DNA of 64,000 nt from Gemmataceae bacterium (GCA_019636445.1 JAHBXO010000006.1:1-64000), one strand, 5' to 3'; counted from the first letter of the stretch, positions 16,490 to 25,817 are shown. Program-made: numbers and translations. The notes: generated by a model from the letters alone, not told the origin.

Positions 16490-17965
16490 ATGTCGCAGCC
16501 CGCTCGCTCGTTCGTTCGCCAAGATGGCGAACGATCCCCCGCCCGCCCGATTCTCGCCCGCCTCGCCCGCCACGTGCTCCTCGGCGCCGGTTTCGCGCTG
16601 GGTGCCTTTGCCAGCTACATGGCCACCGCGCAGGTGCCCGCCACGCCCGCATCCCGCGAGGTGGTCCGCGGCCTCGACCGCTCGCTTCTCGCCGGCAACC
16701 GTCGCGATGCGACCGTGAACATCGTCGAGAAGATGAAGGCCGCCGTCGTCAACATCCACAGCGAGCGGACCATCGCCTCCTCCGCCGACGATCCGTTCCG
16801 CGGCACGCAGCTCCAGCCCCAGCGCGTGAAGGGCATGGGCACCGGCATCGTGCTGGACCCCCGTGGCTACGTCGTCACCAACTTCCACGTCATCGACGAC
16901 ATCCAGACGATCCGAGTGACGCTGGCCGACGGTCGCACGGTCGCCGCCCGCGTCCTCGCCACCGACAAGAAGGCCGACCTCGCCCTCGTGAAGATCGAAC
17001 CGACCGGCACGCTCCCCGTCGTCAACCTCGGCACCGCGACCGACCTGCTGGACGCCGAGACGGTCATCGCCATCGGCAACGCCTTCGGCTACGAACACTC
17101 CGCCAGCGTCGGCCATGTCGCCTACAAGAGCCGCGACGTGTCGCTGAACAAGGAAATCTCGTACCAGGGCCTCATCCAGACGACGGCGCCGATCAACCCG
17201 GGCAACAGCGGCGGACCGCTCTTCAACAAGAAGGGCGAACTCGTCGGCGTGAACGTCGCCATCCGCGCGGGCGCGCAGAACATCGCCTTCGCCATCCCCG
17301 TCGACACGATGATCGAGCGCGCCGCCGAGATGCTCTCGGTGCGCCGCCGCGTCGGGACGTGGCACGGCCTGGTGGTCAAGAACCGCGTCGAGCGCCCCGA
17401 CGAGGAGAGCGGCGTGAAGCGCTGGGTGACCGTGGACGGTGCGGAGGCGAACTCGCCGGCGCTCGCGGCCGGGCTGAAGTCCGGTGACGTGATCGAACAG
17501 GTCGGCGACGTGCCGGTGGCGACGTCGATCGACGTGGAGCGGGGCTTCCTGGATAAGCCGGCTGGGTCGTCGGTCGCCCTGAAAGTGCGCCGCGGCGGCG
17601 AGATCGTGGCGGCATCGCTGACGTTGGGCGCCGGCGAAACCCGCGCCGCCGAGACGCCCGCCGCCACGGTGCTCCGCCGCACGGGCCTGAAGGTGACGCC
17701 GGTGGGTAAGGATTCGGTATCGCGGGTGGATCCGCAGCTCCGCGGCGGCCTGCTCGTGTCGGATGTGGCGTTCGCCGGCCCCGCCGCAAAGGCCGGGCTT
17801 CAAAAGGGCGATCTCATCATCGGATTCCACCTCTGGGAAGCCTTGAACCTCGACAACGTCCTGTTTGTGATGAATCACAAGGATCTGGCGACGTTCAACC
17901 CGGTGAAAACGTACTTCCTTCGCGACGGCAAGGTCCGCGAGGCGATGCTGGCGATCGGCGACTGA
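16490..17965 (+). CDS. HtrA-like S1C serine protease with PDZ domains
   Basis: The protein has 491 residues from the ATG at 16490; the frame is open further upstream but overlaps the divergent TPR gene. A membrane-anchoring or signal segment (residues ~23-48) precedes a trypsin-like domain with catalytic H133 (NFHVIDD), D163 (ADLALVKIE) and S240 (NPGNSGGPL). Two PDZ-like regions follow (~345-435 and ~455-491, with SPALAAGLKSGDVIEQVGDVPV and AAKAGLQKGDLIIGF). Such proteases degrade or hold misfolded envelope proteins. A second, shorter paralogue is at 25818. The gene converges with trxA and ends just before a strong hairpin. Confidence 0.92.
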   Translation: MSQPARSFVRQDGERSPARPILARLARHVLLGAGFALGAFASYMATAQVPATPASREVVRGLDRSLLAGNRRDATVNIVEKMKAAVVNIHSERTIASSADDPFRGTQLQPQRVKGMGTGIVLDPRGYVVTNFHVIDDIQTIRVTLADGRTVAARVLATDKKADLALVKIEPTGTLPVVNLGTATDLLDAETVIAIGNAFGYEHSASVGHVAYKSRDVSLNKEISYQGLIQTTAPINPGNSGGPLFNKKGELVGVNVAIRAGAQNIAFAIPVDTMIERAAEMLSVRRRVGTWHGLVVKNRVERPDEESGVKRWVTVDGAEANSPALAAGLKSGDVIEQVGDVPVATSIDVERGFLDKPAGSSVALKVRRGGEIVAASLTLGAGETRAAETPAATVLRRTGLKVTPVGKDSVSRVDPQLRGGLLVSDVAFAGPAAKAGLQKGDLIIGFHLWEALNLDNVLFVMNHKDLATFNPVKTYFLRDGKVREAMLAIGD

Positions 17966-17983
17966 TGCCATCACCGACAAAGC

Positions 17984-18022
17984 ACGACGGCCCGCGAATC
18001 GCAAGGATTCGCGGGCCGTCGT
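17984..18022. terminator. Bidirectional hairpin between convergent genes
   Basis: A perfect 17-bp inverted repeat (17984-18000 with 18006-18022) encloses the loop GCAAG. It lies between the protease stop and the trxA stop, so it can serve both transcripts. Neither side has a long T tract. Confidence 0.75.
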
Positions 18023-18037
18023 CGTTCGGGAACGGGC

Positions 18038-18367
18038 TTACTTGTTCTGGTCGATGACCTTGGCGAGCGACGTCGGGTCGATCGTGCCGACGTGCAGGAA
18101 GATCGGCTGATCGCTGCCCTTGAAGAGCATGATGCGCGGGATTGTCGCCACGTCGTACTTGGTGGCGAGTTCCATGTTCTCGTCCACGTTCACCTTGCCG
18201 ACCTTCACCTTGCCGGCGTACTGGTCGGCGATCTTGTCGATCACCGGGCTGAGCTGGCGGCACGGGCCGCACCACGGCGCCCAGAAGTCCGCGACGACGA
18301 GCGTCCCGCTCTTGACTTCCTGCTGGAAATTGGCTTCGGTGAATTCGATCACGTTCGGACTGGCCAT
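18038..18367 (-). CDS. trxA: Thioredoxin
   Basis: This is a 109-residue thioredoxin with the active site WCGPC (Cys33 and Cys36) after VVADFWAPW, and the cis-Pro motif ATIPRIMLF. It reduces protein disulphides using electrons from thioredoxin reductase in the cytoplasm. The ATG at 18367 is chosen because a GGAGG lies nine bases upstream; a GTG six bases earlier would be too close to it. There is no signal peptide. The C-terminal part (GSDQPIFLHVGTIDPTSLAKVID) is shorter and less conserved than in E. coli TrxA, and the usual Gly of the GA..K segment is only partly kept. Confidence 0.95.
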   Translation of the reverse strand: MASPNVIEFTEANFQQEVKSGTLVVADFWAPWCGPCRQLSPVIDKIADQYAGKVKVGKVNVDENMELATKYDVATIPRIMLFKGSDQPIFLHVGTIDPTSLAKVIDQNK

Positions 18368-18468
18368 CGTCACGATCCTCCGGTAGTTCGCGCGGTTGCG
18401 AACGCCCCTTCATTGTACGGGGTTCGCGGCCGGGACGTGAAGGTGTACCGGAATTCCCCGCCGCGCTT

Positions 18469-18942
18469 TCAGGACTTCGCCGATTCCGCGAGCGCCGCGT
18501 GGCGGTCGCCGTATCCCGTCAGCGTGAACCGCCGTTCCGTTTCCCCCGTCGGCTCGATGCGGATTTCCAGCCGCTCGGCCGGCAGCGCGTCCGGCACGCG
18601 GTCGGCCCATTCCACGACGCACACGCCGTCGCCCCTCAGATATTCGTCCGCGCCGAGCTCGAGGAACTCGCGTTCGTCCCGCAGCCGGTAGGTGTCGAAG
18701 TGGTAGATCGGCAGGCGCGCGGCGTACTCCTGCACGAGCACGAAGGTGGGACTGTTGACGGCGGCGGGGTTGCGCACGTCCAGCCCCTCGGCGAGGGCGC
18801 GCGTGAGGTGCGTCTTGCCCGCGCCGAGCGGCCCGACGAGCGCGACGACCGCGCCGGGGAACAGCCGCGCCCCGATCCGCCGACCGAGCGCTTCGGTGTC
18901 GGCGAGGGCATTCGCCAAAAAGGGGACAGTCACCGTTGTCAT
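18469..18942 (-). CDS. tsaE: tRNA threonylcarbamoyladenosine biosynthesis ATPase TsaE
   Basis: The protein has 157 residues from the ATG at 18942 (an upstream start would add five). The P-loop GPLGAGKT (37-44), then SPTFVLVQEY, YHFDTYRL and VVEWADRVPDALP are diagnostic of TsaE. It is the ATPase that cycles the TsaBD complex during t6A37 modification of tRNAs decoding ANN codons. None of its partners are in the window. The gene is divergent from the sialidase-like gene with only 72 bases between start codons. Confidence 0.96.
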   Translation of the reverse strand: MTTVTVPFLANALADTEALGRRIGARLFPGAVVALVGPLGAGKTHLTRALAEGLDVRNPAAVNSPTFVLVQEYAARLPIYHFDTYRLRDEREFLELGADEYLRGDGVCVVEWADRVPDALPAERLEIRIEPTGETERRFTLTGYGDRHAALAESAKS

Positions 18943-19014
18943 CGACCTGCTTTCCAAACGGTCCTCCCGCGCCGGCAGCGCCGTACGCTTATCGTATTCC
19001 GCCGAGGCTCCGCC

Positions 19015-20271
19015 ATGTTCCGACCGCTCGTCATTCTGTTACCGCTCCTCGCCATGCCGGTCGCCGCGCAGGAGCCGCCCGAAGCCCGCTTCGAACGGAT
19101 GACCCCGAAGGAGGTCCGTGCGTTCGAACTCGACCTCATGCGCCGCATCGCCGACCTCGCGCTCGTGCCACCGACCCTGAACACGAACCCGCTGCCGAAG
19201 TACGACTATGACAAACTCGACTACGGCATGACCATCGGCATCGACCGCACGCCCAAGGGCCGCCTCTGGGCCTGCTGGGTTGCCGGCGGCGACAGCCCCA
19301 AGGCGTTCTTCGTCCTCGCCACCAGCGACGACGACGGGACCACCTGGTCCAAGCCCCGGCTCGTCGTCGATTCCCATTCGCCCACACTGCCCCGCGAACG
19401 CAGCGTGCTCGTCGGCAACCTCTGGACCGACCCGACCGGCCGGCTCTGGCTTTTCTTCGATCAATCCATGGACATGTTCGACGGCCGCGCCGGCGTCTGG
19501 GCCGCCACCTGCGACAACCCCGACGCCGACAAACCGACCTGGTCGAAACCGCGCCGACTCGCCGACGGCGTCATGCTCAACAAGCCCACGGTGCTGAAGT
19601 CCGGCGAATGGCTCGCGCCGATCTCCCTCGACCAGCGCGGCGGCCTCGGCCCCTTCAAGGGCCTCTTCACCGAGTTGGACCCGCTTCGCGGCGCCGCCGT
19701 CTTCGCTTCGAACGACCGAGGCAAGACCTGGACCCGCCGCGGCGCCGCCACCTTCCCGAACCCCGACTGGCACGAACACATGATCGTCGAACGCAAGGAC
19801 GGCTCGCTCTGGATGCTCGGCCGCACCGCGAAGGGGATCGTGCAAAGCATTTCGACCGACGGCGGAAAGACCTGGAGCGCCGCGACCGAGCCGAACGGTA
19901 TCCGCCAGCCGAACGCCCGCTTCTTCCTCCGCCGCCTCGCCTCCGGCCGCATCCTCCTCGTGAAACACGGCGATCGCGTCGACGCCCACGATGGCCGCGT
20001 GAAACTGAGCGCCTGGCTCTCGGAGGACGAGGGCGCAAGCTGGACCGGCGGCCTGATCCTCGACGACCGCAAGGGCGTGTCGTACCCCGACGGCTTCCAG
20101 GACCCGGATGGCACGATCTCCATCTCCTACGACCGCAACCGCGCCACCGACGGCGAGGTGCTGCTGGCGCGCTTTACCGAAGCCGACATCGCCGCGAAGA
20201 AGCTGGTGGGGCCGACGTCGGCGCTGAAATTACTTGTGAGCAAGCCGCTGGGCGTGAAGAAGAAGGAGTGA
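19015..20271 (+). CDS. Exported sialidase-like BNR/Asp-box protein
   Basis: The protein has 418 residues from the ATG at 19015, where a signal peptide begins (MFRPLVILLPLLAMPVAAQ). A six-bladed propeller is indicated by Asp-box motifs: SDDDGTTWSKP, SNDRGKTWTRRG, STDGGKTWSAA and SEDEGASWTGG. The sialidase family fold is clear, but the FRIP arginine motif and a complete sialidase active-site set cannot be confirmed by eye, so sialic-acid cleavage is uncertain. Many planctomycete members are annotated exo-alpha-sialidase and may act on other sulfated or acidic glycans. It appears to be transcribed alone. Confidence 0.82.
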   Translation: MFRPLVILLPLLAMPVAAQEPPEARFERMTPKEVRAFELDLMRRIADLALVPPTLNTNPLPKYDYDKLDYGMTIGIDRTPKGRLWACWVAGGDSPKAFFVLATSDDDGTTWSKPRLVVDSHSPTLPRERSVLVGNLWTDPTGRLWLFFDQSMDMFDGRAGVWAATCDNPDADKPTWSKPRRLADGVMLNKPTVLKSGEWLAPISLDQRGGLGPFKGLFTELDPLRGAAVFASNDRGKTWTRRGAATFPNPDWHEHMIVERKDGSLWMLGRTAKGIVQSISTDGGKTWSAATEPNGIRQPNARFFLRRLASGRILLVKHGDRVDAHDGRVKLSAWLSEDEGASWTGGLILDDRKGVSYPDGFQDPDGTISISYDRNRATDGEVLLARFTEADIAAKKLVGPTSALKLLVSKPLGVKKKE

Positions 20272-20397
20272 CGGGCTTCGCTTGCGCCCCGCCGCGGGAC
20301 ATCCGTCATCGAGAAGCGACGTCGACGGGCAGTTAGGGCGAATCGATCGAGTAACCCCGAACATGTCCGATCACGATGATGATAAAACGCTCATCTC

Positions 20398-20438
20398 GTC
20401 GACAACTTGTTGACTCGCCGATTGCGACGGACTATTAG
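20398..20438 (+). promoter_or_regulatory. Sigma70-like promoter with overlapping dyad upstream of the DUF1559 gene
   Basis: TTGACT (20410-20415) and TATTAG (20433-20438) are separated by 17 bases, a good housekeeping spacing. A 17-nt dyad GTCGACAACTTGTTGAC (20398-20414) overlaps the -35 box and could bind a repressor or activator. The start codon at 20478 leaves a leader of about 30 bases. Confidence 0.5.
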
Positions 20439-20477
20439 TGACGGTTGTTTTTCTTTCTGTTTTCCGGAGTTTATCCC

Positions 20478-21428
20478 ATGTCCCGTTCCCCCTCTCCCCG
20501 CGGGAGGACGGCGTTCACGCTCATCGAGCTGCTCGTCGTCATCGCGATCATCGCAATCCTGATCGGTCTTCTGTTGCCCGCCGTGCAGAAGGTCCGCGAA
20601 GCCGCCGCGCGGGCCAAGTGCCAGAACAATCTCAAGCAGATCGGCATCGCGCTGCACAACTTCCACGACGTGAACGGCTTCTTCCCACAAGGTCGGTTCG
20701 GCTGCGACGGGTCCGGCCCCGGCGAGTGCGGCACCTTGCCCCAGTCGGATATCCGCCGCGGCGGGCAGAGCGGATTTGTCGGGATCCTGCCGCACGTGGA
20801 ACTGAACACTGTGTTCCAGGCAATCGGAACGACCGTGGCCGATGTGCCGTGGCCGACATTGGACAACGCGACCTGGCGGCCGTTCAACAAGATCGCCCTC
20901 GAGACACGGCCGAGCGTCTACGTCTGCCCGTCCGACACGGCCCAGCCGTTCGTTGCCAACACCGGCTCGAGTTTCACGATCAACGCCGCCGTGGGCAGCT
21001 ATGCGTTCTCGACGGGCACCTTTGGACCGAGTTCCGGGATTGGCGCGAACGTGAAGTACACCAACACCGGCATGTTCGTGTACCGCTATACGAAGCGGAT
21101 CGCCGACATTCTCGACGGCACCAGCAACACGCTGGCGGTCGGCGAGGTGTACGACGGCCACCTCGGCAACAACCCGAACGTCTGGAGTGTGGGCAGCCGT
21201 CATACGCACTGCTTGCGCACGACGGAAAACCCGGTCAACACCGCGCCGGGGACGGGCATCCTCTATTCGTCGACGAACAATGGCGCGTTCATGAGCCGCC
21301 ACCCGACGGGCGCCAACTTCGCCCTGGGCGACGGGAGCGTCCGGTTCATCAATCAGAACATTGACATCTTGAAGTACCGCGCCCTTTCCACCATCGCCGG
21401 TGGCGAAGTCGCATCCCCCGACAATTAA
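20478..21428 (+). CDS. DUF1559 protein with prepilin-type N-terminus
   Basis: The protein has 316 residues. The N-terminus [34 protein letters not shown] is a type IV pilin-like signal (residues ~11-30) processed at G/A-FTLIE by a prepilin peptidase, running directly into the DUF1559 signature ([25 protein letters not shown]). It ends with the family H-x-G-G/DGSVRF segment ([22 protein letters not shown]). DUF1559 proteins are greatly expanded in planctomycetes; they may be pseudopilins or surface proteins of a secretion-type machine, but their role is not established. The lipoprotein gene 10 bases downstream is its usual partner. Confidence 0.95.
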   Translation: MSRSPSPRGRTAFTLIELLVVIAIIAILIGLLLPAVQKVREAAARAKCQNNLKQIGIALHNFHDVNGFFPQGRFGCDGSGPGECGTLPQSDIRRGGQSGFVGILPHVELNTVFQAIGTTVADVPWPTLDNATWRPFNKIALETRPSVYVCPSDTAQPFVANTGSSFTINAAVGSYAFSTGTFGPSSGIGANVKYTNTGMFVYRYTKRIADILDGTSNTLAVGEVYDGHLGNNPNVWSVGSRHTHCLRTTENPVNTAPGTGILYSSTNNGAFMSRHPTGANFALGDGSVRFINQNIDILKYRALSTIAGGEVASPDN

Positions 21429-21437
21429 CAGGAGCCG

Positions 21438-21911
21438 ATGATGCATCGGAGTCTCTCCATCGGACCGATCCTGGCCGCATTCCTCGTCACCCTCGCCGGG
21501 TGCGGGAGCGGTGGCCCCACGATGGTCCCCGTCGCCGGCACCGTCATGATCGACGGACAGCCGTTGACCTACGGCCAGATCCAGGTATTGCCGAACGGCT
21601 GGCGACCGGCGTCCAGCCCGATCGGCAGCGACGGACGGTTCATGCTGACGACGACCGTCTCCGGAGACGGTTGCCCCGTTGGCACGCACAACGTCGTCGT
21701 GCTCGCCGGCGAACCGCTTCCCGGCGACACGATGAAGTGGCACGCGCCCAAGAAATACGCCGATCCGACTGCGTCCAAGCTCACGATCACGATCACGGGG
21801 CCGACGAACGACCTGAAGATCGAGTTGAAGTGGGACAAGGGAGGCAAGCCGTTCGTTGAGAAGGCCGAGAAGGAAGGTGGCAGTGAGGCCGGTTTCGTTT
21901 TCACGAAGTAG
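21438..21911 (+). CDS. Small lipoprotein, transthyretin/carboxypeptidase-regulatory-like
   Basis: The protein has 157 residues. The signal ends in the lipobox LAGC (Cys near residue 22), after which a beta-sandwich-like domain begins with VPVAGTVMIDGQPLTYGQIQVLPNG and continues GSDGRFMLTTTVSGDGCPVGTHNVVV. The G-x-V-x-x-D-G-x-P-L start is typical of small planctomycete lipoproteins encoded directly after DUF1559 genes, as here. Its function is unknown; it is probably anchored in the outer or inner membrane facing the periplasm. A strong terminator follows the stop. Confidence 0.85.
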   Translation: MMHRSLSIGPILAAFLVTLAGCGSGGPTMVPVAGTVMIDGQPLTYGQIQVLPNGWRPASSPIGSDGRFMLTTTVSGDGCPVGTHNVVVLAGEPLPGDTMKWHAPKKYADPTASKLTITITGPTNDLKIELKWDKGGKPFVEKAEKEGGSEAGFVFTK

Positions 21912-21941
21912 GTCGGCGGCTCCACCGCGAACAAGACAGTA

Positions 21942-21985
21942 ATGAAAAAGGGCGTTGCTCGGAAACGAGCAACGCCCTTTTTCAT
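21942..21985 (+). terminator. Strong intrinsic terminator
   Basis: A 20-bp perfect stem (21942-21961 with 21966-21985) closes a GAAA tetraloop, and its distal arm ends in CCCTTTTTCATTTT. It ends the DUF1559/lipoprotein operon. The A-rich proximal side gives a T tract in the other direction too, so it may also serve the convergent DUF1501 gene. Confidence 0.95.
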
Positions 21986-22038
21986 TTTGATCGGTACGCC
22001 GAGTCACACTGGCGACCTTGCGGCCGCGATTCCGGACG

Positions 22039-23364
22039 TCAGCCCCACAACTCCCTAACCGGGACACCGGTTTCCACCAGCGCCGTCGGACGGGCCAGCG
22101 TGTCTTCGAAGTGGACCTTGCGGGCGTCGATGCCGAGGTGCTGGAAGATCGTCGCGCTCACGTCCTGCGGCGTGATCGGGCGGTCGGCGACGTACTCGCC
22201 CTTCTCCGTGCTACGGCCGATCACCTGGCCCATCTTCATCGAGCCGCAGCCCATCAGCACGCTGAAGGTGTTGCCCCAGTGGTCGCGGCCGCCCTCGGCA
22301 TTCATCCGGGGCGTGCGGCCGAACTCGCCCATCGCCACTACCAGCGTCTTCTCGTACAGGCCGCGATCCATCAGATCCTTCACCAGCGCCGACAGGGCCT
22401 TGTCGAACGGCGGGATGAAGAGCTTGCCACCCTCCGTGGTGCTGTGCCGGCCGGCGGTCGCGTGGTGGTCCCACGGCACGCAGTTGACGGTGACGAACGT
22501 GACGCCAGCCTCCACCAGCCGCCGGGCGAGCAGGGCGCTTTGGCCGTAGGTGTGCCGGCCGTACTGGTCCCGCAGCGCGTCGGGTTCGGCGGAGATCTCG
22601 AACGCCTTCGCCGTGGCCGCGCTCGTGAGCAGGTCGAACGCCTGGGCGCGGAACGGATCGGCCGATTCCGATTCCCGGCGATGCTGGTCCAGCGTGTCCA
22701 GCAGACTGCGGCGATCTTCCAGCCGCTCCATCGGCAGGTCCTTCGGCAGCGTCAGGTTGCGGACGCGGAAGTCCTTCAGGTTCGGGTCGGATTCGGTGTT
22801 GAACGGGTTGAATCGCTTACCGAGGTAAGCGGCGTAGTGGAAGAAGTTGTCGGTGCCGCCGCGAAGGTGCGGCACGGCGGCGTAGGCCGGCACGGTCGGG
22901 GCGTTCGGACCTCGCAATCTCGATACGGCGGAGCCGAGGCTCGGGCGCTTCTGGCTCATGAAGTCCGGCGCGTTGAAGGCGGGGCCTTCGAAGCCGGTGA
23001 GCATCCAGTGGTTGGCCTTCGTGTGGTCGCCGGAGCCGTGATTGACGGTGCGAAGGACGGCGAGGTGCTTCATCAGCTTCGCCTGCTCCGGAAGCAACTC
23101 GCCGAAACGGACGCCGGGGACGGAGGTTGGCAGCGAGCCGAACGGGCCGCGGAACTGGGCGACGGCGTTCGGCTTCGGGTCCCACGTCTCCATGTGCCCG
23201 GGGCCGCCGGACATCCAGAAGAGGATGACGGCCGTGTCCTTGCGGGGTGCGGGGCTGGCGTGCAGGTGCGCGAGCGAGAGTCCGCCGAGCGCGCCGGCCA
23301 TCACGAAGCTGCGGCGCGTGATCGGCGTGGCGTCGTGCGAGTATCCACCGGTGACGCGGATCAT
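22039..23364 (-). CDS. DUF1501 exported protein (first of three)
   Basis: The protein has 441 residues. A twin-arginine-like leader (ITRRSFVMAGALGGLSLAHLHA) precedes the DUF1501 domain, which belongs to the alkaline-phosphatase/sulfatase fold. Signature stretches are VILFWMSGGPGHMETWDPKPNA, VLRTVNHGSGDHTKANHWMLTG and VVAMGEFGRTPRMNAEGGRDHWGN. The folded protein is probably exported by Tat. In planctomycetes these genes normally pair with DUF1549/1553 genes; none is adjacent. Enzymatic activity is not established. It converges on the DUF1559/lipoprotein operon. Confidence 0.93.
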   Translation of the reverse strand: MIRVTGGYSHDATPITRRSFVMAGALGGLSLAHLHASPAPRKDTAVILFWMSGGPGHMETWDPKPNAVAQFRGPFGSLPTSVPGVRFGELLPEQAKLMKHLAVLRTVNHGSGDHTKANHWMLTGFEGPAFNAPDFMSQKRPSLGSAVSRLRGPNAPTVPAYAAVPHLRGGTDNFFHYAAYLGKRFNPFNTESDPNLKDFRVRNLTLPKDLPMERLEDRRSLLDTLDQHRRESESADPFRAQAFDLLTSAATAKAFEISAEPDALRDQYGRHTYGQSALLARRLVEAGVTFVTVNCVPWDHHATAGRHSTTEGGKLFIPPFDKALSALVKDLMDRGLYEKTLVVAMGEFGRTPRMNAEGGRDHWGNTFSVLMGCGSMKMGQVIGRSTEKGEYVADRPITPQDVSATIFQHLGIDARKVHFEDTLARPTALVETGVPVRELWG

Positions 23365-23788
23365 GTCGAACGGCTCCAGGACATGCGGGTCGGCAGGAAG
23401 TTTAGTTTCCCGCGCGGCCGCCGCGCCGTCAACGGAATTTCGAAAGAAGATTGATCGTTCCGATATTCGCTTCGGCGGTCGGATCGGCCGAATTGTAGCG
23501 ATTGCGCCGGTTTTTCTGTCCCGAATCGCTGCCCGATCGCTCCGTATCCCGAACGCGCCAGACTTCCACGGACCCGAAGAGCTTCGGTCATCCCGTCAAT
23601 TGCGCCGCCGGGGCCGTTGGCATGGGATTTCACCCGCTTCGGCGCTTGGCAGGGTCGGATTGGTACGCTAGAACGGAATTGCTCCGGGGCGATCGCGCCG
23701 GGCATTACCCGCAGTGCGGGGCTTGGACGAGGTCGGCCCGATTATGGGGCGGTCCCAAACGATTTCTTCCCGCAACGGCATACAGGTC
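23365..23788. other. Intergenic region, no gene seen
   Basis: This stretch of 424 bases separates the divergent DUF1501 and DHH genes. A minus-strand open frame covering 23361-23705 has poor composition and overlaps the DUF1501 start, so I do not call it. I see no clear sigma70 promoter or stable hairpin; promoters for both genes should lie here. Confidence 0.6.
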
Positions 23789-24835
23789 ATGGGTTTGCGC
23801 CGCTCGGACCGTTTTCTCGCCGGGCTGGAAGAGGCCGATCGCGTGGTCTTCGTGTCCCACGTGCATCCCGATCCCGACGGCCTCGGCAGCATGCTGGGGC
23901 TGGCCCATCTGGTCGAGAGCAAACTCGAGATTCCGACAGTCCTGACGCAGGACGGACCCATCAGCCGGGCCGAGAACAAGGCCATGGTCGATGTGCTGCA
24001 CCTCGACCTGGTGCCTGTCGAGCAGCTCGAATGGCACGGCCACGACGCAGTTGTGATGGTGGACAGTCAGCCGAAGACCGGCCGGCACAGCATCGACGAC
24101 GCCATCGACCTCTACGCCGTCATCGACCACCACGACACGCCGGGCGAATTGAAGGGGATTCCGTTCACCGACATCCGCCCGAGCTTGGGTGCCACCTGCA
24201 CGCTGGTGACGAAATACCTGGCCGAACAGGATGTGGACATTCCGGAGAAGGTGGCGACGGCGCTGCTGTACGGCATCGATACCGAAGTCACCGGCTACCC
24301 GCGCGAGGCGACCCCGGCGGACGACGAGGCGCAGGCGTATCTGTTTCCGTTGGCGGACAAGGACCTGCTCGCGCAGATCAAGAATGCCCGGCTGCCACAT
24401 TCGCACTTCGATTGCCTGCTCCAAGCGTTGCAAACCTCATTCATCTACGATCGCCTCATCCTGACATGGGTGGACGATCTGCCGCAGCCGGAGCAGGCGG
24501 CCGAGGTGGCGGACTTCATGGTGCGGTTCGAGCATGTGGATTGGGCAGTATGCGGCGGAATCCACAAGGGCGTACTGTTCCTGTCGGCGCGGACGAACCT
24601 CGCGCATGCCGGGGCGGGGGATCTTCTGCGCTCGGTGGTCGGGAAGCTCGGCCGCGCCGGCGGGCACGACCGGCGCGCCGGCGGCAGCATCAAGCTTGTC
24701 AGCTGCAAGCCCAGCGCGATCGATGACTTGCAAGCGACCCTCCGCAAGCGCCTGCTCAAGAAACTCAAGATCGACGATGTGCGCGGCCAGCGGCTGGTTC
24801 CGCTCCGCGAGATGCTGCAAAACCTGCAATCGTAA
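23789..24835 (+). CDS. DHH-family phosphoesterase (NrnA/RecJ-like)
   Basis: The protein has 348 residues from the ATG at 23789 (MGLRRSDRF); earlier in-frame starts exist at 23744 and 23714 but lie in sequence without coding character. Metal-binding motifs are visible: SHVHPDPDGLGS (H24, H26, D28, D30), VMVDSQ (D92) and the DHH motif at 113-115 (VIDHHDTPG). The C-terminal DHHA1 domain ends in AGGHDRRAGGSIKL. The family hydrolyses short oligonucleotides, pAp or cyclic dinucleotides; which one here cannot be decided from sequence. The protein is cytoplasmic and the gene stands alone. Confidence 0.9.
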   Translation: MGLRRSDRFLAGLEEADRVVFVSHVHPDPDGLGSMLGLAHLVESKLEIPTVLTQDGPISRAENKAMVDVLHLDLVPVEQLEWHGHDAVVMVDSQPKTGRHSIDDAIDLYAVIDHHDTPGELKGIPFTDIRPSLGATCTLVTKYLAEQDVDIPEKVATALLYGIDTEVTGYPREATPADDEAQAYLFPLADKDLLAQIKNARLPHSHFDCLLQALQTSFIYDRLILTWVDDLPQPEQAAEVADFMVRFEHVDWAVCGGIHKGVLFLSARTNLAHAGAGDLLRSVVGKLGRAGGHDRRAGGSIKLVSCKPSAIDDLQATLRKRLLKKLKIDDVRGQRLVPLREMLQNLQS

Positions 24836-25161
24836 CGGCTCCGTCACGCGACCGTAGACTTTCCCGCCCCCCGGGCCGAGAATCGTGCGGACGATCCGCG
24901 ATTTTCGACCCTCGACCAAACGATTCCAACTGTCGGCTCGTTCTGACTTTAGAAAAAACCGTCCGTTCGGACTGATTCCGACGGGGAAAATCCGCCGATG
25001 GCTTGGAACATCGAGAATCGGCGCGTCTAGAGTGGTGGGAAGAAATCGAACTGATCCGGGGCGGATTCCGAGAAAGAAACTCCCGCGCCCGGCGTATTCA
25101 CCATAACCATCCCGAACCCGAACGCACCGCGTTCGATGGCCGACGGGAAAGGAGGAGACAC
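24836..25161. other. Intergenic region before the DksA/TraR-type gene
   Basis: The 326 bases between the DHH and zinc-finger genes hold no convincing gene. An A-rich tract (TTTAGAAAAAACC near 24947) is the only marked compositional change. The coding frame of the next gene stays open back to 25003, but only the ATG at 25162 has a ribosome-binding site. Confidence 0.55.
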
Positions 25162-25614
25162 ATGGCCCGATCCGATGCCCTGAAAACCTTGCAGAAGACC
25201 CTGACGGCCCGTCGCAACGAACTGCGCAAGCGGATTCACGGCGAACTGGCCGGTCTTCGTGCCGCCGCCAACGCCTCCGGAGACGCTGCGGACGCGGCGT
25301 TCGACAACGCCGGCGAGGAACTCGCCTCGCAACTGGCGGAACTGGAAGCCAAGGAACTGGCGCAGATCAACATCGCCCTGCAGAAGATCAAGCAAGGCAG
25401 CTACGGCGTGTGCGACGGCTGCTCATGCAAGATCCCCGTCGCGCGCCTGTCGGCTCTGCCGTACAGCACACTCTGTATCAAGTGCCAGCGCGAGTCCGAG
25501 AACGATAGCTCGTTCCTGAGCGATCGCGGCATCCTCGGCTGGGAGGGCGTGCGAGACTACGACGGCGACCGCGAAATCCGCTTCGCCGACCTCGAAGCCC
25601 GCCTTCGGGACTGA
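25162..25614 (+). CDS. DksA/TraR-type C4 zinc-finger regulator
   Basis: The protein has 150 residues from the ATG at 25162, directly after AAAGGAGGAGACAC. An N-terminal coiled coil (LQKTLTARRNELRKRIHGEL and DNAGEELASQLAELEAKELAQINIALQKI) leads to a C4 finger formed by CDGC at the start and CIKC at the end (GVCDGCSCKIPVARL, then STLCIKCQRESE). The fold binds the RNA polymerase secondary channel and can modulate transcription with or without ppGpp. The acidic D..A tip of DksA is replaced by a D-A-A-D-A-A stretch upstream, so its exact activity is uncertain. A strong hairpin terminates the gene. Confidence 0.9.
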   Translation: MARSDALKTLQKTLTARRNELRKRIHGELAGLRAAANASGDAADAAFDNAGEELASQLAELEAKELAQINIALQKIKQGSYGVCDGCSCKIPVARLSALPYSTLCIKCQRESENDSSFLSDRGILGWEGVRDYDGDREIRFADLEARLRD

Positions 25615-25634
25615 CCGACCGTGTGGAATCGCAT

Positions 25635-25666
25635 AAAGCCCGCAAGCCGCGAAGCTTGCGGGCTTT
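25635..25666 (+). terminator. Intrinsic terminator after the zinc-finger gene
   Basis: A perfect 13-bp stem AAAGCCCGCAAGC with its complement surrounds a CGCGAA loop, and is followed by GTTCGTTCTTT. It starts 20 bases after the stop codon. Confidence 0.9.
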
Positions 25667-25817
25667 GTTCGTTCTTTGCCGGTTCTCCCGCCGCCGTTCG
25701 CCACAATTTCCCGCGCTCCGGCCACTCCGACTTCAGTCCCGAAAACCAAGCCCGTTAAAGTGACGATGGCGTGCGGACCCGATCCGCGCCGACGCTCCTT
25801 CGGAAGCCATTCCACCC

